Assembly: GCF_001026695.1 (NCBI RefSeq)
Contig: NZ_LDNB01000002.1
Coordinates: 79,998-143,997, forward strand
Source of the DNA: Neobacillus vireti
GTDB lineage: Bacteria; Bacillota; Bacilli; Bacillales; Cytobacillaceae
DNA: 64,000 nt
Direction: 5' to 3'
The notes beneath the pieces were generated by a model that saw only the letters and a list, made by a program, of their open reading frames with translations, was not told the DNA's origin and ran no database searches. Shown here piece after piece: positions 7,952 through 16,444 of this stretch (positions within the stretch are counted from its first letter, which is position 1; each line of letters opens with the position of its first letter). Both the position numbers and the translations under genes were made by a program.

Positions 7952-10900
7952 TTGAGAATTGTTGAGATGCACATATACGGCTATGGGCAATTAGAGGATG
8001 TTAAAATTACAACCCTTGCCAATTTTCAAGTTTTCTTTGGTGAAAATGAAGCGGGCAAGTCCACGATAATGGCCTTTATCCATGGGATTTTATTCGGATT
8101 TCCAACTAGACTGCAATCAGAGCTGCGCTATGAACCAAAACATAGTACTAAGTACGGCGGCAAGATTAGAATTTATCATGAAGAGTACGGGTTTGCTGTC
8201 ATTGAACGTGTTAAAGGCAAAGCCGCGGGCGATGTTAAGGTGTTCATGGATAATGGTAATATCGGAGACGAAGAACTTCTTAAAGAATTAGTAGCAAACT
8301 TTGATAAAAACCTATTTCAAGCGATATTTTCCTTTAATATCCATGGGTTGCAAAACATTCATCAAATGAAGGGTGAGGATATTGGTAAATTCCTATTTTC
8401 CGCAGGAACATTAGGAACAGAACGGCTATCAAAAACTGAATCGGCTCTGCAGAAAGAGCTGGATTCCCGCTTTAAACCATCAGGAAAGAAACCTATATTG
8501 AATGAAAAATTACAGGCACTTCATGAAATTAACAGTGAATTAAAAAAAGCGGCCGCAAAAAATAAAGAATATGAAAACCTAGTAGTAAAGAAAGAAATGA
8601 TTCAACAGGAAATGCAGGAAACAAATAGCTTCCTTACGGAAATTCAGGAAAAATGCGAAAAACTGAATGAGTGGAAGAGAATAGAAACCGTTGTTAAAGA
8701 AGAAAAATGGACAAGGATGGAGCTAGACGAGCTTGGAGAAATTGAGTTCCCTGCCCGTGGGATTGAACGGATAGAAAAATTTAATCAGCTCATTCACCCG
8801 TACAATGCCGAGATTCTAAGCCTTACTGGAAGAATCGAAACCGTAAAGAAAGAGTTAGCAGCAATTCAGCCAGAGCCAAATTTTCTGGAAAATGAGCCTG
8901 CAATCTTAGCATTGCTTGATCAACTCCCGCTTTATGAGCAATTGAAGCTTGAGAAGCAGCAATGTGAAATGAAACTAGCGGAGGATAACGAAAAACTTTC
9001 CGTTACAAGCGAAAAACTTCATTTATCTTTGAAGGAAGAAGACATCTTTTCCATCAATACAAATATTTATATGAAAAACCAAGTTGAAATCATTTCACGG
9101 AAAAGACAAAAGCTGGCAGAGGCAAGGGAAGAGTTAGAGGATCGTTATCAAGAAGAAAAAAACCTATTGGAAGAAATAGAAAAAGAGGTTCGATTGGCAG
9201 AGCGTCAAGTTCTCCCTAAACAGGAAAGGGAACGGCTTGAGGAGCAAGTGGGTTACGGGAATGATAAGAAGAGCTTAGAATGGGAATTAAAGGCCTTACA
9301 AGATAAAGTTTCATTCATAGAAGAGGAAAATGAACGGGATAAGGCTGAAAAAGCAAGCGTTAAAAGGCAGAAAAAGTATCAGTTTTTTGTTTTTGAACTG
9401 ATTTTTGCTGGGCTTTCATTGTATGGTTTGTTATCACAGAATTGGATTTTGTTCTTGTTAGGGGTGCTAGGCTGTATTGGAATGGTCATTTTTATGACGA
9501 AAAGCACGAAACATCCAAATAGTAAGAACATGGATCAAACACTTGATAGTTTAAGAGAAAAGGAAAGACAGTTAATTCAAAAACTACAAACTGCTGAATA
9601 TGAAGATTTTACAAAACTCGAGAACCAATTATTGCTTGATAATCAACGGCTGGAAGAGCTGCAAATGTTAAAGTTCAAGTTAAAACAACAGCAATCCCAA
9701 TATGAAAAGATAACGGCTAAATTTGCTGAATGGGAAATGGAGTCAGCGCAAAATAAAGAAAAACTGTTATCGATAAGCAGTGAATTACAAATACCTGAAT
9801 ATATCGCTACAACTTTTTTGCTGGAAGCTTTTGAACTAATTGAACAATATAAATCCATTTGCAGGGAGAAAAAGCAATTAAATACAAGACTAGAGCAAAT
9901 CAATCAGCAGCAGACGAAATTAGAAGATGGACTGAAATCCTATGAAACCCGCTTTTTGCCTGAAAAAAGCTTAGATTTACACAATACGGCCTATCTACTG
10001 AGAAACAAACTTAAGGAAGAGCATGAAAAGCAAATTAAGACTCAAGAGAGACTGGAAAAGCTTGCCGGTCTTGAAGCAGATAGGAAGCAAAGGTCTCAAG
10101 AGCTAGAGCATTTAAAGGTAGAAAATAAAAAGCTCTTACATGCAGCAAAGGTGGAGACAGAGCAGCAATTCTATGAACTAGGTGCAAAAGCCGAAAAACA
10201 AGGAAAGCTTCTCGAAAGGCTCGAAACCATCCAAAGCCAGCTACAATACTCAATTCTTTCTGAACAGGATAGGGATGGCTTTTTATTGATTCATAACAGT
10301 GATGAATTAGTGATAGAATGTAATCAGGAAGCACAGCATTTCCAGGGAAAATTAAAAAGGCTTCATGAGGAGCAAGCATCAATTAACTATGAGATTCAAA
10401 TACTTGAAGAAGGCGGCATTTATTCAGATATTCTTCATCACTACAAGCAGAAAAAATTTGAATTGGATGAAGCAGCGAGAGAATGGTCTGTCTATTGTCT
10501 AGCCCAGGAGCTCTTGTCTAGCACGATTGAAAAATATAAAAACGTTCACTTGCCAAGGATGCTTTTGAAAGCGGAAGAATACTTGTCCTTTCTTACTAAT
10601 GGCAATTATCAAAAGATTCATCTCCAGCATTCAGGTCTTGGTTTCTTAGTAGAGCGTGAGGACCGGACGTTATTTGAAGCAAATGAACTTAGCCAAGCCA
10701 CAACCGAACAATTATATGTATCGATTCGACTTGCCTTAGCGACAACACTTTATGAAAACTATCGATTTCCAATTATTATTGATGATAGCTTTGTCAATTT
10801 TGATGCAAAAAGAACACAAAAAGTAATTGAGCTTCTCAAAAGGCTAGAACATAATCAAATTTTATTTTTCACTTGTCATAGCCATTTACTTCCTCTCTTT

Positions 10901-10954
10901 CCAAAGGAGAATGTTCTAAGTTTAGCAAAAGGCGCTGTTCAGATAATTTCATAG
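7952..10954 (+). CDS. yhaN: SbcC/Rad50-like ATPase YhaN with mid-protein membrane hairpin
   Basis: A 1000-aa SMC-like ATPase. Walker A is FGENEAGKST at about 29-38, and the Walker B region IIIDDSFVNFD at about 942-952. Long heptad-rich coiled coils (about 170-470 and 530-900) separate them. Two adjacent hydrophobic segments (about 475-520) sit where Rad50 has its zinc hook, so no CxxC hook is seen. This suggests a membrane-tethered partner for YhaO. The TTG at 7952 is supported by AAAGGGGGA 8 nt upstream. AAA domain ends are conserved; the role in DNA repair is inferred from the SbcDC family. Confidence 0.88.
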   Translation: MRIVEMHIYGYGQLEDVKITTLANFQVFFGENEAGKSTIMAFIHGILFGFPTRLQSELRYEPKHSTKYGGKIRIYHEEYGFAVIERVKGKAAGDVKVFMDNGNIGDEELLKELVANFDKNLFQAIFSFNIHGLQNIHQMKGEDIGKFLFSAGTLGTERLSKTESALQKELDSRFKPSGKKPILNEKLQALHEINSELKKAAAKNKEYENLVVKKEMIQQEMQETNSFLTEIQEKCEKLNEWKRIETVVKEEKWTRMELDELGEIEFPARGIERIEKFNQLIHPYNAEILSLTGRIETVKKELAAIQPEPNFLENEPAILALLDQLPLYEQLKLEKQQCEMKLAEDNEKLSVTSEKLHLSLKEEDIFSINTNIYMKNQVEIISRKRQKLAEAREELEDRYQEEKNLLEEIEKEVRLAERQVLPKQERERLEEQVGYGNDKKSLEWELKALQDKVSFIEEENERDKAEKASVKRQKKYQFFVFELIFAGLSLYGLLSQNWILFLLGVLGCIGMVIFMTKSTKHPNSKNMDQTLDSLREKERQLIQKLQTAEYEDFTKLENQLLLDNQRLEELQMLKFKLKQQQSQYEKITAKFAEWEMESAQNKEKLLSISSELQIPEYIATTFLLEAFELIEQYKSICREKKQLNTRLEQINQQQTKLEDGLKSYETRFLPEKSLDLHNTAYLLRNKLKEEHEKQIKTQERLEKLAGLEADRKQRSQELEHLKVENKKLLHAAKVETEQQFYELGAKAEKQGKLLERLETIQSQLQYSILSEQDRDGFLLIHNSDELVIECNQEAQHFQGKLKRLHEEQASINYEIQILEEGGIYSDILHHYKQKKFELDEAAREWSVYCLAQELLSSTIEKYKNVHLPRMLLKAEEYLSFLTNGNYQKIHLQHSGLGFLVEREDRTLFEANELSQATTEQLYVSIRLALATTLYENYRFPIIIDDSFVNFDAKRTQKVIELLKRLEHNQILFFTCHSHLLPLFPKENVLSLAKGAVQIIS

Positions 10955-11005
10955 AGTAATAGTTGGATATGTTATACTCTTAATAGTGGAAGGAGCGTGA
11001 CTAGG

Positions 11006-11944
11006 TTGAGCAAAGGAATTTTAAATTATGATGTAGGATCACATGTGGAATTATATCTATTAATAAAAAGTTCTACAAAAGGGACTGCCAGTAATGGAAA
11101 ACCATTTTTAACATTAATACTCCAAGATCAAAGCGGTGAAATTGAAGCTAAACTTTGGGATGCCAGTGAGGAAGACGAAAAAAGCTATGCCGCGCAAAAT
11201 ATAGTCAAGATACAAGGTGATGTACAAAATTACCGTGGGAAAAGTCAGCTCAAAATTCGTCAGATTCGAAAAACCGGTCCTTCTGACGGTGTGAAGCTAG
11301 AAGATTTTCTTGAGACTGCACCCCTAAGTCAAGAAGAGATGGTTGGCAAGCTGACCCAGTATATTTTTGAAATGAATAATTCTAATATCCAAAGGATCAC
11401 TCGCCACTTAATCAAAAAGCATCAAAAGGCCTTTTTGGAATACCCTGCAGCAACAAAAAATCATCATGAATTTGTTTCCGGGCTCGCATATCACGTGGTA
11501 AGCATGCTTGACCTCGCCAAGGCGCTTGCTTTACTATATCCGAGCCTTGATAGAGACTTGCTGTATGCGGGTGTTATTCTGCATGATATGGGCAAGGTAA
11601 TGGAATTATCAGGTCCGATTTCAACGGTCTATACAATAGAAGGAAATTTACTTGGACATATTACGATTATGATCAATGAAATTGGTAAAGCGGCAGAAGA
11701 ACTAGGGATTGAAGGGGAAGAAGTTCTGATTCTTCAGCATCTTGTCCTTAGCCATCATGGAAAGGCAGAATGGGGAAGTCCAAAACCACCATTAATAAAA
11801 GAGGCAGAGATTCTTCATTACATTGATAACCTTGATGCAAAAATGAATATGCTTGACCGTGCCTTAGAAAGAGTGAAACCTGGTGAGTTTTCCGAGCGGA
11901 TCTTTGCCTTGGATAACCGGTCATTTTATAAGCCTGTTTTTTAA
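11006..11944 (+). CDS. yhaM: 3'-5' exoribonuclease YhaM
   Basis: A 312-aa protein with an N-terminal OB-fold nucleic-acid-binding domain (about 10-90) and a C-terminal HD phosphohydrolase domain. The HD motif is at [12 protein letters not shown] (about 190), with further histidines at SHHGK. YhaM of B. subtilis is a Mn2+-dependent 3'-5' exoribonuclease that also degrades single-stranded DNA. The TTG at 11006 (MSKGIL) fits the family N-terminus and lies 11 nt from GGAAGGAG; an in-frame GTG at 10997 is too close to that site. It may be cotranscribed with yhaON (51-bp gap). Confidence 0.9.
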   Translation: MSKGILNYDVGSHVELYLLIKSSTKGTASNGKPFLTLILQDQSGEIEAKLWDASEEDEKSYAAQNIVKIQGDVQNYRGKSQLKIRQIRKTGPSDGVKLEDFLETAPLSQEEMVGKLTQYIFEMNNSNIQRITRHLIKKHQKAFLEYPAATKNHHEFVSGLAYHVVSMLDLAKALALLYPSLDRDLLYAGVILHDMGKVMELSGPISTVYTIEGNLLGHITIMINEIGKAAEELGIEGEEVLILQHLVLSHHGKAEWGSPKPPLIKEAEILHYIDNLDAKMNMLDRALERVKPGEFSERIFALDNRSFYKPVF

Positions 11945-12036
11945 AGAAAACTCGTCGATTGGCGAGCCGTTAGGCGAAGACAGAGACGTAGTTGCACTTA
12001 TGCCTGATAGGAAAGTTACACTTTCCTATCGGCAAT
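11944..12036 (+). repeat. Interspersed double-hairpin repeat, copy 1
   Basis: First of three copies in the window (others at 33774-33869 and, inverted, 37799-37894). It begins AAAGAAAACTCG, contains a CTCG/CGAG hairpin, a GCGAAGACAGAG core, and ends with the hairpin GATAGGAAAGT...ACTTTCCTATC. It follows yhaM directly and precedes the terminator. It is slightly degenerate (GACGTAG and GCACTTATG instead of GGCGTAG and GCCCTTATG). Confidence 0.85.
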
Positions 12037-12064
12037 AAATAACCCTAAATGGGTTATTTTTTTT
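12037..12064 (+). terminator. Terminator downstream of yhaM
   Basis: AAATAACCC (12037-12045) pairs with GGGTTATTT (12051-12059), followed by a T-run to 12064. Confidence 0.85.
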
Positions 12065-12144
12065 ATCGAAAATGAATATTTTTGTAATAGTCGAATAAGT
12101 TGTAATAAAAAGTGGACAACCGCTGTTGAAGGGAGCAAGAGAAA

Positions 12145-12324
12145 TTGACTATACCAATTTGGATTTATGCAGTTGTGGTTGGAATTGCTGTCAGTGCCCT
12201 AATGGCAATCAAAACAGGCAGGGAAGAGCGGCAGTTAGAGCTTGAAAACATTGAACAAGAAGGGGAAATTTATATCAAACGATTGGAGCAGGAAAAGGAA
12301 ATGCGCCGCGAGGGAACAGAATAA
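12145..12324 (+). CDS. yhaL: Sporulation protein YhaL
   Basis: A short gene of 59 codons, read from a TTG start after an AAGGGAGC ribosome site. The product begins MTIPIWIYAVVVGIAV, one membrane segment (about 4-22), and continues as a highly charged helix rich in Glu/Arg (EERQLELENIEQEGEIYIK). This layout and its position between yhaM and prsA match YhaL of B. subtilis, a sporulation-associated protein of unknown mechanism. It ends just before a bidirectional terminator shared with prsA. Confidence 0.82.
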   Translation: MTIPIWIYAVVVGIAVSALMAIKTGREERQLELENIEQEGEIYIKRLEQEKEMRREGTE

Positions 12325-12325
12325 A

Positions 12326-12360
12326 AAAAGGAGGGACTCGAGTAACAAGTCCCTCCTTTT
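12326..12360. terminator. Bidirectional terminator yhaL / prsA
   Basis: AAAAGGAGGGACT (12326-12338) and AGTCCCTCCTTTT (12348-12360) form a 13-bp stem with A and T tracts on both sides between convergent genes. Confidence 0.92.
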
Positions 12361-12366
12361 CCACTT

Positions 12367-13224
12367 TTATTGTGCAGATTTTGATAGGTTAAGCGCATCT
12401 TTTAAGTCTTTGTCACTTACTTTTACATTTGCGTCTTTAAGTTCACGCTGCATTGCCTTATTAATGTCCTCGCTTGTTAATTTCTTTGATTTTAATTCCT
12501 TTTCAAGTTCTTTCTTCATTTCTGCAAATGGTTTTTTCTCTTTCTTCTCCGTTACTTGGATAATATGATATCCATGTTCTGACTTAACTGGAGCACTAAT
12601 TTCATTAACCTTAAGAGCATATGCTGCCTTCTCAAATTCAGGAACCATTGCTTTAGGACCAAACCAGCCTAAGTCACCGCCATTTTGTGCAGAACCTGTA
12701 TCTGTTGAATATTCCTTTGCAACTTCGTCAAATTTAGCGCCGCCGTCTAGCTTTTTCTTTACTTCATTTGCTGTAGCTTCATCCTTAACAAGAATATGGC
12801 GGGCTCTTATATCAGGATATGTATCATAATATTCCTTTAATTCTTCATCAGTTACCTTAACGTCTTTGAGTGCAGCTTGTTCTTGCATCATGCCAAGCTT
12901 CATCGTTTTCTTTAAATCATCTACGCCTTTATAGCCATATTGGGCAATGGTAGCGTCAAAATTTTCACCTAGGTCTTTTTTTAATTGATCAATTTTTTCA
13001 TTTAATTCTTTATCCGTTACTTTGTATTTCTTGGAAAGAACTTTTTCAAATACAAGCTGCTGAAGGGCTTGGTCTCCGTACTTCTCCTTCATTGACTTGT
13101 ATAGCTCATCTTGTGTAACATTTCCGGCTTTGCTTTCTGCAACCGTAGTAGAACCGCTTTGACCACACGCACCTAATGTAAGAACACCACCAGCTAATGT
13201 GAGGGCTAATATCCATTTCTTCAT
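12367..13224 (-). CDS. prsA: Foldase lipoprotein PrsA (peptidyl-prolyl isomerase)
   Basis: A 285-aa secreted foldase that helps exported proteins fold outside the membrane. The N-terminus is a lipoprotein signal (KKWILALTLAGG) ending in a LGAC lipobox, so Cys20 should be lipid-modified. A parvulin-type PpiC domain spans about 130-225 (RARHILVKDE, GGDLGWFG, HGYHIIQVTEK), flanked by helical chaperone regions rich in lysine. The ATG at 13224 follows an AGGAGAG ribosome site. In B. subtilis it is essential for secretion of enzymes such as AmyQ. Position beside hpr and yhaL is conserved. Confidence 0.95.
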   Translation of the reverse strand: MKKWILALTLAGGVLTLGACGQSGSTTVAESKAGNVTQDELYKSMKEKYGDQALQQLVFEKVLSKKYKVTDKELNEKIDQLKKDLGENFDATIAQYGYKGVDDLKKTMKLGMMQEQAALKDVKVTDEELKEYYDTYPDIRARHILVKDEATANEVKKKLDGGAKFDEVAKEYSTDTGSAQNGGDLGWFGPKAMVPEFEKAAYALKVNEISAPVKSEHGYHIIQVTEKKEKKPFAEMKKELEKELKSKKLTSEDINKAMQRELKDANVKVSDKDLKDALNLSKSAQ

Positions 13225-13365
13225 GATGAATCTCTCCTAAATAGTTAATTTCTTGTGAGTTAATTTGTCCACAATGTTTACTATAACATAAATGGGAACT
13301 ACTGCAAAAATATAAGCAGCAGTAGTTTATTAAATTTTCACAACAGTATGTAACAGTATGTAATA

Positions 13366-13399
13366 CAAACAAAAAGCGATGAGGCATACCCCATCGCTT
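13366..13399 (-). terminator. Terminator after the small membrane gene
   Basis: On the minus strand AAGCGATG (13399-13392) pairs with CATCGCTT (13381-13374), followed by a T-rich TTTTTGTTTG tail. Confidence 0.7.
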
Positions 13400-13450
13400 C
13401 CGTTTTAGCGGATTGCTTGTAAAAGTATAAATCCAACTATAATTATTGGA

Positions 13451-13630
13451 TTATGTATATAAAATTTCCAGATAGGAAGAGATCAGTAATATCGTGATTA
13501 GAACATTAATCGTACGAAACACTTTATGCTGGTTTTCTTCCGGGATTTCTTTTTGAATACAAAGAGAATTGGTCATTTTATTTACATAAAACAAGATAAA
13601 AATGGCAAAGACAATAAAAACGGAGATCAT
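13451..13630 (-). CDS. Small two-segment membrane protein
   Basis: A 59-aa protein not recognised by name. Two hydrophobic segments (about 2-17 and 40-58) flank a short polar loop (NKMTNSLCIQKEIPEENQHK). The reading frame is supported by a strong GGGAGGG ribosome site 9 nt before the ATG at 13630 and by a terminator downstream. A TTG one codon upstream is also possible. It lies between prsA and yhaI on the prsA strand. Confidence 0.6.
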   Translation of the reverse strand: MISVFIVFAIFILFYVNKMTNSLCIQKEIPEENQHKVFRTINVLITILLISSYLEILYT

Positions 13631-13827
13631 CAATGATTCCCTCCCTGTTGTACGTATTATTCTTTATACAATATCAAATATTACGGAAAAAAGATAGTTA
13701 TTAAGAATGGAAGAATATAGAGTTTTTTAAAATGAATTTTTTGATTTTCAAAAAAAGGTTTACCCAAGCCTTTAAAAGGTTAATAATGAATTTAGGTTTT
13801 GTATCGGTTTGAAAAGAGGGTCATTGT

Positions 13828-14166
13828 ATGAATGAACATGAATTGCTATTGGAAAGAATTAATCTTCTTGAATATCATCAGAAGCTATTAATAAAGCTGC
13901 TAAAAAACCCTGAGCTCAAATTTTATCAGTTAGTGATTGAAAATGGGATAACCAAGCAGGAAAAAGAAAAGTTTTATTATTTATGTGACGAATTGAGCAT
14001 GAAATTGGAAAAACAAAAAGCGGAGGGGTATGTCTACTTTCAACCGCTTTTCGATGAATTGTCAGCATTTTTACCAACGGAATTGTCTATGAAAGAAGTA
14101 ATAAATGCATGCCTCGTTCAGAATATCTATAAGCCTCTATTTTTGGAGTTAGCAAAATACTTATAA
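13828..14166 (+). CDS. yhaI: DUF1878 protein YhaI
   Basis: A 112-aa mostly helical soluble protein. The opening MNEHELLLERINLLEYHQKLL and the KPLFLELAKYL end match the YhaI/DUF1878 family, which is usually beside hpr in Bacillus. The function is unknown. The ATG at 13828 follows GAAAAGAGGG. It converges on hpr with only 7 bp between the stops and no obvious terminator hairpin there. Confidence 0.8.
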   Translation: MNEHELLLERINLLEYHQKLLIKLLKNPELKFYQLVIENGITKQEKEKFYYLCDELSMKLEKQKAEGYVYFQPLFDELSAFLPTELSMKEVINACLVQNIYKPLFLELAKYL

Positions 14167-14173
14167 ATAATCT

Positions 14174-14749
14174 TTAAGCAAGTTCTTGGTTTGTTTTTAC
14201 TGCTTTTCTTAGTTTCCCGTTTTCTTCAGTAAACTCAGTTTCAATATTGTGGAAAGATCGCTCGAATATTCCCATGAAATCGTCACCATAAATATTGCGA
14301 ACGATCGCCATCATTTCGATAATGTCCGGAAATTTTCCGTATAAATCTCGAAGTGGCAAAGCGCCAGAAAATGCTGCATTGCCATCAGGCTTATAGGTTT
14401 CTAATAGTTGAAGTAAAATCTCTTCCCCCTGGTCAGTAAGTTTAATGTACGTATTACGTTTGTCATTCTCCTTCTTGGAAAATTCCAATAAACCTCTCTC
14501 TTCTAACTTTTTTGAAAAATTAAAAGCTGTTGAGACATGCATAACGCCAAACTTGGCAACATCTGATATGGAAGCACCATTTAGATGGTAGGCAATCCAA
14601 AGGATATGATGCTCATTAATATTTAGATCAAAGGGCTTTATCCATTGCTGCCAGTCTTTCTCAATCGATTTCCATAAGGCTTTACTTAATTGTGCAATTC
14701 TCTGACTAAAGAGAAGCGCTTCCTTCATTGAATATTCTTTCTCCGTCAT
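14174..14749 (-). CDS. hpr: MarR-family transition-state regulator Hpr (ScoC)
   Basis: A 191-aa MarR-family winged-helix repressor of protease, sporulation and peptide-transport genes. The central region ([47 protein letters not shown]) is nearly invariant among Bacillus Hpr proteins, and the recognition helix lies at about 65-85. The ATG at 14749 is preferred because AGGTGA lies 8 nt upstream; a GTG at 14761 would overlap that site. The C-terminal tail is shorter than in B. subtilis (203 aa). B. subtilis Hpr controls aprE, nprE and sinI. Confidence 0.94.
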   Translation of the reverse strand: MTEKEYSMKEALLFSQRIAQLSKALWKSIEKDWQQWIKPFDLNINEHHILWIAYHLNGASISDVAKFGVMHVSTAFNFSKKLEERGLLEFSKKENDKRNTYIKLTDQGEEILLQLLETYKPDGNAAFSGALPLRDLYGKFPDIIEMMAIVRNIYGDDFMGIFERSFHNIETEFTEENGKLRKAVKTNQELA

Positions 14750-15005
14750 CCCTATTTTCACCTACTTTTACATTTCTCTATTATCATTATGCCAATAAAA
14801 TAAAAATTAATAAAAATATAAATTCACAAAATCTTTAGAAATTGAAAAAATATTATGTTGAAGTTTAAATTTTCAGACCCTTTAGCTGTTAAATGTCCTA
14901 TCCTCCTGGTTTTTAGGAGACAACTTGTTCATAAGAACGGACGGTGAAACATATAAATAGTTACAACGATTGTTCGAAATTTCTAATTCAGTAGGGGGAT
15001 AAAAA

Positions 15006-15197
15006 ATGAAGAGTATCACTGTGATGTTTTTTATCTTAGGTGTTATTCTGTTTTTGGGAACTTGTAAATATATTTTGGACTTAAAAAGACCTGGTGTTTA
15101 TCCGCCTAAACAAGTCTTAAAGAAACGCGCAGCAGCATTAGCAGGTGGCGGAGGGATCTTCTTGCTGGCTGCTTTTATGCTGTCCTATTTTTTATAG
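15006..15197 (+). CDS. Small two-segment membrane protein
   Basis: A 63-aa protein, not recognised. It has an N-terminal hydrophobic segment (about 3-24), a basic loop (LKRPGVYPPKQVLKKRAAA) and a second glycine-rich membrane segment (AGGGGIFLLAAFMLSYFL). The ATG at 15006 follows GTAGGGGG, and a strong terminator lies 10 bp beyond the stop. Between the hpr start and this gene (14750-15005) only AT-rich promoter-like DNA was seen. Confidence 0.65.
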   Translation: MKSITVMFFILGVILFLGTCKYILDLKRPGVYPPKQVLKKRAAALAGGGGIFLLAAFMLSYFL

Positions 15198-15206
15198 AAA
15201 ATTGAA

Positions 15207-15242
15207 TTTAAGAAAAGAACCCAAAGGGGTTCTTTTCTTAAA
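15207..15242. terminator. Bidirectional terminator before trpP end
   Basis: TTTAAGAAAAGAACCC (15207-15222) and GGGTTCTTTTCTTAAA (15227-15242) form a 16-bp stem with a 4-nt loop between convergent genes. Confidence 0.92.
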
Positions 15243-15256
15243 AAGGATCCCGTGCA

Positions 15257-15784
15257 TTATTTTTGAATGACGGAAGCTGGAGTTATTTTCGTTCTTTTAA
15301 AGATGGATTGAGCGATTGGATACAAAATAACCATTATTGCGGTGTTGAGTGCAATAGCTGGTAACACACCTGCTGCAAATAGGACGGCGAAAGATTTTGG
15401 CAATTCTGCAATGAAATAGGCAGATGCTAAAAATACTGTTCCTGAAACTAATGTTCCTAATGCTGATAAAACACCCACACTAACAATCGAGTTACGGTAT
15501 TTTTTTAATGCTAGAAACAACCCGAAAAATACTAACGCAGTAATGGGCTTATCAATGATATTAGGAATTTGTCCGCCAGGGAACCCAGTCGTTAATGCAG
15601 ATAAAACTCCGGTCACAATGGACAGAAGCAGGACACTTTTGATTTCTGGAACAAGAATAATCCCTAAAAACATCATTGCCAGCATCATATCCGGCTTAAT
15701 TCCGAAAAAATTTGGTGTTACAGTGTGCAAGACTACCCCAATCCCGGCTAAAAGTGCTAAAATTACAAGGTTTTTCGTATTCAT
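15257..15784 (-). CDS. trpP: Tryptophan transporter TrpP
   Basis: A 175-aa integral membrane protein with five or six hydrophobic segments, an ECF-S-like arrangement. The opening MNTKNLVILALLAGIGVVLHT and GIKPDMMLAMMF match TrpP (YhaG), the tryptophan uptake protein of Bacillus. The ATG at 15784 overlaps a run of GAG triplets that is a TRAP-type site (separate entry), so translation is likely shut off when tryptophan is plentiful. Position between hpr and hit is as in B. subtilis. Confidence 0.92.
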   Translation of the reverse strand: MNTKNLVILALLAGIGVVLHTVTPNFFGIKPDMMLAMMFLGIILVPEIKSVLLLSIVTGVLSALTTGFPGGQIPNIIDKPITALVFFGLFLALKKYRNSIVSVGVLSALGTLVSGTVFLASAYFIAELPKSFAVLFAAGVLPAIALNTAIMVILYPIAQSIFKRTKITPASVIQK

Positions 15785-15786
15785 TT

Positions 15787-15809
15787 CTCATCTCTCCTCT
15801 GCTCTTCTA
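15787..15809 (-). promoter_or_regulatory. TRAP-type (G/U)AG repeat site over the trpP ribosome site
   Basis: Read on the minus strand, one TAG and four GAG triplets (15809, 15804, 15799, 15794, 15789) follow each other with exactly 2-nt spacers and end two bases before the ATG. They include the only purine-rich ribosome site. This is the pattern bound by tryptophan-activated TRAP (MtrB), known to block trpP translation in B. subtilis. Extra GAG-like triplets lie further upstream. Confidence 0.85.
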
Positions 15810-15932
15810 AGCAATTTTAGTTCCTCCCACAGTGCGCTCATTGCCTGTAGCGAAAAACCTACCATCATTATAACATATTAATATAATTTTAATAAAGATA
15901 TAATTTTCAGATAATTATATACATCGTGAGAA

Positions 15933-16352
15933 TTATAGCTGCTTATTAATAGCTGCTGCCATTTCCTGTAACATTTGCGCTGAATAATCACTTTGGTTAT
16001 TTTTCCAGACGGCACCGAAACCATCACCTTTACCATAGCGCGGTATCAAATGCATATGGTAATGAAAAACAGATTGGCCCGCCTGTTCTCCGTTATTATT
16101 GATGGTGTTTAAGCCGATTGGCTCGAATTCTCTTTTTAAGGCATTAGCAATGGCAGGGACCACTTCGAATAGATTTCTAGCCATCTCAGGAGTTAATTCA
16201 AATAAATTCTCTTTATGTACTTTCGGAATGACGAGAGTATGACCTTTTGTAACCTGACTAATATCTAAAAAAGCCACGACATGCTCGTTCTCAAATACCT
16301 TTGCTGCAGGTATTTCCCCATTAACAATTTTACAAAAAATACAATCGCTCAT
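15933..16352 (-). CDS. hit: HIT-family nucleotide hydrolase Hit
   Basis: A 139-aa histidine-triad protein. The catalytic triad HYHMHLIPR is visible near residue 95, and the zinc-type CIFCKIVNG opening is intact. HIT hydrolases cleave nucleotide phosphoramidates or dinucleotides; the physiological substrate of the Bacillus protein is not settled. The ATG at 16352 (MSDCIFC) is favoured over a GTG three codons upstream because GAAGGG would be too close to the GTG. It diverges from ecsA across a 580-bp gap that holds an unusual array. Confidence 0.92.
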   Translation of the reverse strand: MSDCIFCKIVNGEIPAAKVFENEHVVAFLDISQVTKGHTLVIPKVHKENLFELTPEMARNLFEVVPAIANALKREFEPIGLNTINNNGEQAGQSVFHYHMHLIPRYGKGDGFGAVWKNNQSDYSAQMLQEMAAAINKQL

Positions 16353-16406
16353 GAATAACACAGCCCTTCTATTTGGTTTGTATTATTTTACCACAGGAGA
16401 TGAAGA

Positions 16407-16444
16407 AATAAAAAAGAAAGAGACAGGATTCGTATAGAATCCTG
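16407..16444 (-). terminator. Minus-strand terminator upstream of hit
   Basis: On the minus strand GAGAGGGCAGGATTC, a TATAC loop and GAATCCTGTCTC form a hairpin followed by TTTCTTTTTTATTTC. The stem core is CAGGATTC (16424-16431) and GAATCCTG (16437-16444). It ends a minus-strand transcript before hit, yet no gene lies upstream on that strand, which implies a non-coding transcript or an attenuated hit leader. Confidence 0.7.

Noticed and set aside
12242..12568. A 108-codon plus-strand frame across the yhaL end and prsA
   Set aside because: Shadow of yhaL and antisense to prsA; it runs through the shared terminator.
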